Part shown: positions 58,013 to 64,000 of the stretch, in pieces
How the letters are laid out: every line of letters starts with the position of its first letter
Numbering within the stretch: the stretch's first letter is position 1
From: CADEFF01 sp964569315
GTDB taxonomy: Bacteria; Pseudomonadota; Alphaproteobacteria; Dongiales; Dongiaceae
Reading direction: 5' to 3'
DNA: 64,000 nt
Assembly: GCA_964569315.1 (NCBI GenBank)
Contig: CAZMUZ010000001.1
Coordinates: forward strand, 1-64,000
Position numbers and translations under genes: made by a program
The notes under the pieces: model-generated
Database searches by the model: none
What the model saw: only the letters and a program-made list of their open reading frames with translations
Told to the model about the DNA's origin: nothing

Positions 58013-59083
58013 TTGGATTTCGGCTTCTATCTGCCCTGCTACTGGCCCGACATGTCCTATCCGCCCGACCGGCTCTATGCCGACATGCTGGAACAGGCGA
58101 AGCTCGTCGAAGATCTTGGCTTCGTGTCGGTCACGATTCCCGAGCACCACTTCATCAACTATCTCGTCCATCCGAGCACCCTGCTGACCGCGGTCAAGAT
58201 CGCGAGCGTGACCAAGCGGATGAAGGTCATGACCGCGATCCTGGTGCTGCCGTTTTCCGACATGCGCCGGCTCGCGGGCGAGATCGCGCAGACGGACTGT
58301 CTCACCGACGGCCGGCTCGAGCTCGGCGTCGGACGCGGCGCCTTCCAGTACGAGTTCGACCGGTTCGGCATTCCGCTCGCGGAAAGCCGCGAGCGCTTCG
58401 TCGACGCGCTGCAGCTCCTCATCAAGCTGTTGACGGAGACCGATGTCTCCTGGAAGAGCAAGTGGTACGATTTTCCGCCGCTCACCACCATGCCGCGGGT
58501 GGTGCAGAAGCCGCACCCGCCGATCTGGATCGCGGCGCTGGCGCCGGAGGCGATCTACTCGTCGGTGAAATTCGGCCACCACGTCATGACCACGCCGCTG
58601 CGCGACCCCTTCAACGCGGCGAAGGCGCAGGCCGAGGCCTTCTTCAGGGCGCAGCGCGAGGAGGGCGAGAAGGCGAAGCACCTGCTCTTCTCCACGCTCC
58701 GCATGACCTACATCGGCACCAGCGAGGCCGATATCCGCGAGAAGCGCCGGATGGCGATGGACAATCATCGTCGCTTCTCCAACGTGTTCGAGACGCCGGG
58801 CGAGGTGATCGGCGGCGCCATCAAGCCGCTCGACCGGGTGACGATTTCCGAAGAAGAAGTCGAGAAAGCCCTCATCATCGGCTCGGCCGACTACGTGCTT
58901 GAGAAGATGATGGCCTATGGCGATCTCGGCGTTCACAACATGCAGCTCAACGGCACCTTCGGCGCGAGTCATCGCGACGCGATGCGGTCGCTTGAGCTCT
59001 TTGCCGAGAAGGTGATGCCGCATTTCGCGGGCACGCCCGGCTCGGTGAGCTGGTCGAACCAGGCGCCGGTCGCGGCGAAGTAG
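58013..59083 (+). CDS. LLM class (luciferase-like) flavin-dependent oxidoreductase
   Basis: TTG 58013 has a good ribosome binding site (AAGGGAG) and gives 356 residues. The TIM-barrel pattern is clear: MDFGFYLPCYW, DLGFVSVTIPEHHFINYLVHPSTLLTAVKIASVTKRMKVMTAILVLPF, DGRLELGVGRGAFQYEFDRFGI, VQKPHPPIWIAALAPEAI and GSADYVLEKMMAYGDLGV. Members are FMN- or F420-dependent monooxygenases acting on amines, sulfonates, alkanes and other substrates. It is the first gene after the MocR regulator, followed by the dipeptidase homologue after 41 nt. Confidence 0.9.
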   Translation: MDFGFYLPCYWPDMSYPPDRLYADMLEQAKLVEDLGFVSVTIPEHHFINYLVHPSTLLTAVKIASVTKRMKVMTAILVLPFSDMRRLAGEIAQTDCLTDGRLELGVGRGAFQYEFDRFGIPLAESRERFVDALQLLIKLLTETDVSWKSKWYDFPPLTTMPRVVQKPHPPIWIAALAPEAIYSSVKFGHHVMTTPLRDPFNAAKAQAEAFFRAQREEGEKAKHLLFSTLRMTYIGTSEADIREKRRMAMDNHRRFSNVFETPGEVIGGAIKPLDRVTISEEEVEKALIIGSADYVLEKMMAYGDLGVHNMQLNGTFGASHRDAMRSLELFAEKVMPHFAGTPGSVSWSNQAPVAAK

Positions 59084-59124
59084 TCGAACGAACCGGAACG
59101 GACGTTCCGCAACGGAGAATAGGA

Positions 59125-60195
59125 TTGGCTGAGCGGGCGGGAAGACCCACGGCGAAGACGGCGTCCGGCGCGGGCGCTCGCATCGATGCCGATCGCCTGC
59201 ATCGCGAGGTCACCATCGTCGACGGGCTGGTGTTCTGGTCGGACGGCACGGCGGACACGCTCCGCCAGGGCAATGTCGCGGCCGTGAACCTGACAGTGTG
59301 CGGCTTCCAGGCCGATTTCGCGCGCTGCTGCGACGAGATGGCGATCTGGGCGGACCGTCTGAGCCGGTCCGACGGGCCCTGGCACCCGGTGCTCGCCGCC
59401 GCCGATGTCGCCATCGCCCGCAAGCTCGGCAAGGTCGGACTGGTCATGGGCTGGCAGAACATGCGGCCGATCGAGGACAAGCTCGAGCGGCTCGCCTTCT
59501 TCCACAAGCTCGGCGTTCGGGTGATGCAACTCACCTACAACGAGCGCAACTTCATCGGCGACGGCTGCCTCGAGCCGCAGAACGGCGGACTCACGGCGCT
59601 CGGCCGCGACGCGGTCCGGGAGATGAACCGGCTCGGGATCGCGGTCGATGTAAGCCATGTCGGCGATCGGACCACGCTCGATGCGATCGAAATCTCGTCG
59701 AAGCCGGTGCTCGTCACCCACGCGAACGCCCGCGCGATCCACCCGGCCGTGCGCAACCGCAGCGACGAGGTGCTGAAAGCGGTCGCGGCGGCGGGCGGCA
59801 CCATCGGCGTGGTGATCCATGCCTCGATGTGCTGGGACGGCGATCCCGGTCGTCGCCCGGACCTGACCGACGTGGTGCGCCAGCTCGACTATCTGGTGGA
59901 CCTCGTCGGCATCGAGCATGTGGCGCTCGGCTCCGACTTCCCTGCGGCGAACGATCTCTCGCCGCTGAAGGCGGTCGTCTCGGCCACGCTCGCGCGCTAT
60001 CCGGGCTTCATCGGCGAGTTCGCCAAGGCCTTCGGCAACGACATGGCGACGCGCTATCCGGTCGATTGCGGGTCGCCCGCGGCGCTTTCCGCGCTCACGC
60101 ACGCGCTGGTGGCGCATGGCTGGTCGGCGGCCGACATCGAGGCGTTTTACGGCGGAAACCTGCTTCGCGTCCTGGCCGACATCTGGTCGGGGTGA
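59125..60195 (+). CDS. M19 (membrane dipeptidase-like) protein with altered metal site
   Basis: TTG 59125 (CGGAG ribosome binding site) gives 356 residues. The TIM-barrel pattern of renal dipeptidases is clear: GVRVMQLTYNERNFIGDGCLEPQNGGLTALGRDAVREMNRLGIAVDVSHVGD, VLVTHANARAIHP, GVVIHASMCW and IEHVALGSDFP. His178 and His199 correspond to two zinc ligands. The usual DGHND motif is DGLVF (residues 33-37), and the bridging Glu is Gln111 (GWQNM). Three of five metal ligands are therefore missing or changed, so a normal dinuclear zinc site is unlikely. It may be a single-metal hydrolase with another substrate. Confidence 0.85.
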   Translation: MAERAGRPTAKTASGAGARIDADRLHREVTIVDGLVFWSDGTADTLRQGNVAAVNLTVCGFQADFARCCDEMAIWADRLSRSDGPWHPVLAAADVAIARKLGKVGLVMGWQNMRPIEDKLERLAFFHKLGVRVMQLTYNERNFIGDGCLEPQNGGLTALGRDAVREMNRLGIAVDVSHVGDRTTLDAIEISSKPVLVTHANARAIHPAVRNRSDEVLKAVAAAGGTIGVVIHASMCWDGDPGRRPDLTDVVRQLDYLVDLVGIEHVALGSDFPAANDLSPLKAVVSATLARYPGFIGEFAKAFGNDMATRYPVDCGSPAALSALTHALVAHGWSAADIEAFYGGNLLRVLADIWSG

Positions 60196-60305
60196 ATCGG
60201 GGAGAACGAAATCACGCCCTTCGCGATGGAATCCGGCGCATCGCGGTCGGGAGCGGCGAGACCCAACACGGCCGGCCGAGTGACAATTTCACGGGAGGGC
60301 ATTCA

Positions 60306-61628
60306 ATGGACGACAAGACGAAACGATCCGGCCTCATGCTCGATGGATCGCTGAACCGCCGCGACTTCCTCGTCGGCACGAGCCTCGCCACCGCGAGCCT
60401 GCTCGTCTCCGCCAACCTCAAATCCGGCCTCGCCGCCGACGGTCCGCTGAAGATCGGCTGTCTCGGGCCCTTCACCGGTCCGGCCGCGCGTACCGGCGAT
60501 GCGATGAAGGAAGGCACCATGCTCGCGATCGAGGACGCGCGGGCGGCGAACGAGATTCCCGTCACGATCGACGGGCAGAAGCGCGACGTCGAGATCGTCT
60601 GGATCGACGATCAGTCGAGCCCCGAGGTCGCGGTGAAGGCGCTCAACAGCGCGATCAACCGCGACGGCGTGCAGATGATCATCAATGGCTGGCATTCCTC
60701 GGTCGCGCTGGCGGTCATGGATGCCGAGCTCCCCTACAACATCGTCAATCTGGGCAGCCTCGCCGCCTCGCAGTCGATCGCCGACAAGATCCTGGCGGAG
60801 CCGGAGAAGTATCGCGGCTATTTCAAGGGATGGCCGTCGGCGAAGGCGGAGGCGGGCATCTACGCCGAGCCGCTGCAGCAGTTCCTCGACAAGGGCATGT
60901 GGAAGCCGGCCAACAGGAAGGCGGCGGTCGTCGCCGAGGATACCGATTACGGCAGCTCCTGGGGCCAGAGCATGGTCGAGAGCCTGCAGCGGATCGGGTT
61001 CGAGGTGGTGGCCTTCGACAAGGTCGCGCTCGAGCAGACCGAGTTCGCGCCCTTCGTGCTCAAATATCAGGCGGCGAAGGTGTCGGCCGTCGGCATGACC
61101 ATCAGCGCCAGCGCCGGCGCCTCCAACCTGGTGAAGCAGATCCGCAGCCAGGGCCTGAAGGCGCTCGTGCTCGGTCACGGCCTCACCTGGTTCAACGACT
61201 GGGCCGAGCTCACGGGCCAGTCCTCGGACTATGTGCTGTCGATGGATTCGCCGATTCCGATCGCGCCCTGGCAGAAGGACTGGATGGCCCGCTTCCAGGA
61301 GAAGTACGGCCACGAAGCCAACCTCACGCCCTCCGGTCTGCCCTACGACTACACGCGGATGGCGATCCAGGTACTGAACCAGGCTGGCACGCTCGACTTC
61401 GACACGTTGACGAAGACGATCAAGGCGGCTTCCTACAAGGGCATCTGGAACCTCTACAAATTCGCCGACGGTCCGGGCGAAAAGGCGACCGCGCCGAACG
61501 AGATCCTGACCGGCTCCTTCATGGAAGGGCTTTTCTACCCGATGGTCCAGCTCATGAACGGTCAGAAGAAGGTGGTCTATCCCTTCGAATATGCCGAGGC
61601 GGAGTTCGTGCCGCCGCCGGGCATCTGA
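60306..61628 (+). CDS. Branched-chain-amino-acid-type ABC substrate-binding protein, Tat-exported
   Basis: ATG 60306 (GGGAGGG ribosome binding site) gives 440 residues. A twin-arginine signal (NRRDFLVGTSLATASLLVSA, Arg18-Arg19) precedes a Peripla_BP_6 fold: LKIGCLGPFTGPAARTGDAMKEGTMLAIEDA, VWIDDQSSPEVAVKALNSAI, AVVAEDTDYGSSWGQSM, and the C-terminal FADGPGEKATAPNEILTG. LivJ/UrtA-like proteins bind amino acids, urea, amides and aromatic acids. It is followed by ATPase and permease genes, after a hairpin at 61661. Confidence 0.91.
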   Translation: MDDKTKRSGLMLDGSLNRRDFLVGTSLATASLLVSANLKSGLAADGPLKIGCLGPFTGPAARTGDAMKEGTMLAIEDARAANEIPVTIDGQKRDVEIVWIDDQSSPEVAVKALNSAINRDGVQMIINGWHSSVALAVMDAELPYNIVNLGSLAASQSIADKILAEPEKYRGYFKGWPSAKAEAGIYAEPLQQFLDKGMWKPANRKAAVVAEDTDYGSSWGQSMVESLQRIGFEVVAFDKVALEQTEFAPFVLKYQAAKVSAVGMTISASAGASNLVKQIRSQGLKALVLGHGLTWFNDWAELTGQSSDYVLSMDSPIPIAPWQKDWMARFQEKYGHEANLTPSGLPYDYTRMAIQVLNQAGTLDFDTLTKTIKAASYKGIWNLYKFADGPGEKATAPNEILTGSFMEGLFYPMVQLMNGQKKVVYPFEYAEAEFVPPPGI

Positions 61629-61660
61629 CGATCCGATCGCCTTCCGCGACAGCGAACGAA

Positions 61661-61688
61661 GATCCCGCCGGTCTCGGCCGGCGGGATC
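61661..61688 (+). terminator. 11-bp hairpin after binding-protein gene
   Basis: GATCCCGCCGG (61661-61671) and CCGGCGGGATC (61678-61688) form a perfect 11-bp stem with a 6-nt loop, 32 nt after the binding-protein stop. CGTTTCGTC follows rather than a long T run. The 140 nt up to livF hold no other evident signal. Confidence 0.68.
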
Positions 61689-61830
61689 GGCGTTTCGTCG
61701 CGCGGGCGCTGCACGCACGATGATTTCGATCCTCCGTTCGGTCGATCCCGCGAATCGCCGGCAGCTTGCCGGCGGCCCGCTTGCTATGCTGCCGGCATCC
61801 TCTCCCGTTTCCGCGTGAGTTCGCGCCGCC

Positions 61831-62541
61831 ATGTTCCTCGAGGTCAACGACGTCGTCGCCGGCTATACCAAGGAGGTGTCGATCCTCAATGGCGTGCATC
61901 TCACCGCCGAGGAAGGCAAGGTCACGGTCATCCTGGGGCCGAACGGCGCCGGGAAATCCACGCTCCTTCGGACCGTCTATGGCTACCTCAAACCGCGGCG
62001 CGGCGAGGTCCGCTTCCGAGGCGAGCTGCTGAACGGCAAGCGCCCGAGCGAGATGCTGCGCCATGGCATCGCCTATCTGCTGCAGGGCCACAGCGTCTTT
62101 CCGAGCATGTCGGTCGAGGAAAACCTCGAGCTCGGCGCCTGGATCTTCGGCAATGACCGTCAGGCCCGCGCGCGCGCCATCGAGGATGCCTACGACCATT
62201 TTCCGCGGCTCAGGGAAAAGCGGCGCAGCGCGGCCGGACTTCTCTCCGGCGGCGAACAGCGCGCCCTCGAGATCGCTCGCCTCGTCATGACCTCGCCCAA
62301 GCTGCTGCTGCTCGATGAGCCCTCGGTCGGCCTGATGCCGAAGCTGGTCGATTCCGTCTATGAGGAGATCGCGCGGCTGAAGGACCGCAAGATGACGGTC
62401 GTGATGGTCGATCAGAACGTCAAGAAGGCGGTGGCCATCGCCGACCAGGTCTATGTGCTGCGGCTCGGCGCCAACAGCTATGCGGGATCGCAAGCGGATT
62501 TCCACGTCCGGATGGACGAGATCGTCAAGGGGTGGCTGTAA
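61831..62541 (+). CDS. livF: Branched-chain-amino-acid-type ABC ATPase LivF
   Basis: The 236-residue ATPase has Walker A (LGPNGAGKST), Q loop (YLLQGHSVFPSMSVEENLELGAW), signature (LLSGGEQRALEIARL) and Walker B (LLLLDEPSVGL) as in LivF. The His of the switch loop is replaced by Gln (VVMVDQNVKKAV), which is normal for LivF-type subunits. It overlaps livH by 1 nt. The partner ATPase livG is not in the window and probably follows livM. Confidence 0.93.
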   Translation: MFLEVNDVVAGYTKEVSILNGVHLTAEEGKVTVILGPNGAGKSTLLRTVYGYLKPRRGEVRFRGELLNGKRPSEMLRHGIAYLLQGHSVFPSMSVEENLELGAWIFGNDRQARARAIEDAYDHFPRLREKRRSAAGLLSGGEQRALEIARLVMTSPKLLLLDEPSVGLMPKLVDSVYEEIARLKDRKMTVVMVDQNVKKAVAIADQVYVLRLGANSYAGSQADFHVRMDEIVKGWL

Positions 62542-63446
62542 TGGATTGGAGCATGCTTGCCGACCCGAACATCCTCACCGTCCTGGTGCTCCAGGGGCTG
62601 GTGCGCGGCGCGATGTATGCGCTGATGGGGATCGGCCTCTCGCTCATCTTCGGCATTCTCGGCGTGGTCAACTTCGCGCATGGCGAGCTCTTCATGCTCG
62701 GCAGCTACGTCATGTATCTCGCGGTCGGCATCCTCGGCATGCCGTTCTATCTCGGCATCGTAGCCGCGGCGGGGGTGGTGTTCGTCTGCGGCGTGGCGAT
62801 CGAGCGCGGGCTCGTCGAACAGCTCCGCCGTCGCGCCGGCCGCGACTGGATATCGGATTCCTTCGTGCTCACCATCGGCCTCGCCGTGGTGCTGCAGAAT
62901 CTCGCGCATCTCGTCTTCGGCAGCCGGCAATACGGCGTCGCCGAGCTGGTGGCGGGCTCGATGCCCGTCGGCGACATGGAGATCAGCCTGGAGCGGCTGG
63001 CGATCTTCGGCTTTGCCTGCCTTGCCGTGCTGCTGCTCTGGGCCTTCATGAAGTTCGCGCGCACCGGTCGCGCGATCCGGGCCGCTGCGCAGAACGCGGA
63101 GGCCGCGGAAACGCTCGGCATCGACGTGCGCAACCTCTTCACCGTGACCTTCGGCCTCGGGGCGGCGTTCGCGGGCGTGGCGGGCGCGCTCCTGATCTCG
63201 ATCTACCCGGCTTCGCCCACGGTCGGCGCCGAGCCGCTGCTCAAGAGTTTCGCGGTGGTGGTGCTGGGCGGGCTCGGCAACGTCAGCGGCGCGATCGCGG
63301 CGGGCCTCCTCCTCGGCGTGCTCGAGGCCTTCACCATCTTCATCGCCGCCGACGGATGGCAGAACGTGCTGACCGCCTATCTCGTGATCCTCGTGTTGCT
63401 GGTCCGGCCCGCCGGCCTCTTCGTTCTCGGGGGCAAGCGCGCGTGA
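62541..63446 (+). CDS. livH: Branched-chain-amino-acid-type ABC permease LivH
   Basis: ATG 62541 overlaps the livF stop (TAATG) and gives 301 residues with about eight hydrophobic helices. The pattern YALMGIGLSLIFGILGVVNFAHGELFMLGSYVMY and FAVVVLGGLGNVSGAIAAGLLLGVLEAF are LivH signatures. It forms the channel with LivM. Confidence 0.94.
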   Translation: MDWSMLADPNILTVLVLQGLVRGAMYALMGIGLSLIFGILGVVNFAHGELFMLGSYVMYLAVGILGMPFYLGIVAAAGVVFVCGVAIERGLVEQLRRRAGRDWISDSFVLTIGLAVVLQNLAHLVFGSRQYGVAELVAGSMPVGDMEISLERLAIFGFACLAVLLLWAFMKFARTGRAIRAAAQNAEAAETLGIDVRNLFTVTFGLGAAFAGVAGALLISIYPASPTVGAEPLLKSFAVVVLGGLGNVSGAIAAGLLLGVLEAFTIFIAADGWQNVLTAYLVILVLLVRPAGLFVLGGKRA

Positions 63447-64000
63447 GCGGCTCCGACATCCAGGCTTCCGGCGCGACCGCAGCGAGCCCGGCGGCGGATC
63501 TGCCTGCTCCCGAAGCCCGGGGTGCGGGCTTGCGCAAATGGGCCATCGTCAAGATCGGCCTGCTCCTGCTGGCGGCGGTGTTCCTGCCGCCCTATTTCGA
63601 CGACCGCTATCTCACCACGATCCTCATCTCGGTGGTGTTCTTCGGGATCCTCGGGGCGATCTACGACCTGATGGTCGGCTATGCCGGCCTCAACAACTTC
63701 GGCTTCGCCGGCGTGCTCGCGATCGGTTCCTACGCCTCGGCCCTCTGCCAGCTCAATTTCGGCACGACGGGCTGGGAGGGGCTGCTGATCGGCGGAACCG
63801 CGGCCGGCGCGATCGGCCTCCTCACCGGGATCATCACGCTCCGGCTGCGCGGGCTCTATCTGGGTCTGATGACCTTCTTCGTCGGCGAGACGATCCGGCT
63901 CACCATCTCGAATCTGCCGCAATATACCCGCGGCACGCTCGGCCTCACCGTGGCGCCTTTCGAGAACGTCTTCGGCATCGATTTCGCGCGCGGCGCGGAC
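63443..64000 (+). CDS. livM: Branched-chain-amino-acid-type ABC permease LivM, 3' end cut by window edge
   Basis: GTG 63443 overlaps the livH stop by 4 nt and reads open for 186 codons to the edge. After a 35-residue polar N-terminus come hydrophobic helices with GILGAIYDLMVGYAGLNNFGFAGVLAIGSYASALCQL and RLRGLYLGLMTFFVGETIRL, the LivM pattern. NFG in place of the more common SLGH/SLGQ after GYAGL is a modest deviation. About 130-150 C-terminal residues should lie outside the window. Confidence 0.92.
   Translation, partial: MSGSDIQASGATAASPAADLPAPEARGAGLRKWAIVKIGLLLLAAVFLPPYFDDRYLTTILISVVFFGILGAIYDLMVGYAGLNNFGFAGVLAIGSYASALCQLNFGTTGWEGLLIGGTAAGAIGLLTGIITLRLRGLYLGLMTFFVGETIRLTISNLPQYTRGTLGLTVAPFENVFGIDFARGAD

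Noticed and set aside
1..64000. Prophage, integron, insertion sequence or CRISPR content
   Set aside because: No transposase, integrase, phage structural gene, terminal inverted repeats or regularly spaced repeats were seen.

Overview
The window is GC-rich, densely coding bacterial chromosome. Its gene families (DmdC-type acyl-CoA dehydrogenase, tandem ABC importers, TcuA-like flavoprotein, a Che3/ACF-type chemosensory operon) and codon use point to an Alphaproteobacterium, possibly of the Rhodospirillales; that placement is an inference. There are no rRNA or tRNA genes, no CRISPR array, and no transposase or phage gene.

Layout. (1) 1-7815: an NDP-forming acyl-CoA synthetase on the minus strand, divergent from a plus-strand set: GntR regulator, Gfo/Idh/MocA oxidoreductase, imine-reductase-like protein, DmdC-type acyl-CoA dehydrogenase and tartrate/malate-type dehydrogenase. 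A perfect palindrome lies between the two arms. (2) 7884-18599, minus strand: a chemosensory operon in the order cheW, cheR-TPR, cheW, MCP, cheA-REC, cheB, REC-PAS-histidine kinase-REC, followed by a flavodoxin-like reductase. It resembles Wsp and Rhodospirillum centenum Che3 systems, with a hybrid kinase where Wsp has the diguanylate cyclase WspR. (3) 19002-26012: TcuA-like flavoprotein, aldehyde dehydrogenase, class III aminotransferase, GntR regulator, RidA and amidase, behind a promoter overlapped by the palindrome TTGTATACAA. (4) 26247-35226: an acetone-carboxylase-like three-subunit enzyme, a polyamine-type ABC importer with no ATPase gene, and a two-domain VOC protein. (5) 35246-40975: LysR regulator, a short-chain dehydrogenase, a NitT/TauT-type importer, and a second short-chain dehydrogenase on the minus strand. 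(6) 41146-48344: an M24 (creatinase/aminopeptidase-like) protein, then acoA, acoB, acoC and a B12-dependent diol dehydratase whose large and medium subunits are fused, with a separate small subunit. (7) 48381-55647, minus strand: acetamidase, betaine-type importer with a duplicated permease, amidohydrolase, and a BetI-like TetR regulator. (8) 56363-64000: MocR regulator, LLM flavin oxidoreductase, an M19 dipeptidase homologue lacking several metal ligands, and a branched-chain-amino-acid-type (Liv) importer that runs off the right edge.

Overall this is a catabolic and uptake region. Four ABC importers of different families each sit with a regulator and a few oxidoreductases or hydrolases. In all four, an inverted repeat lies between the binding-protein gene and the next transporter gene; three are perfect stems of 11-12 bp, and the fourth covers the ribosome binding site of the permease.

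The least conventional assembly is the acoABC plus fused diol dehydratase operon. It has an intact predicted dehydratase active site, but no reactivase, shell protein or dihydrolipoamide dehydrogenase gene is visible in the window.
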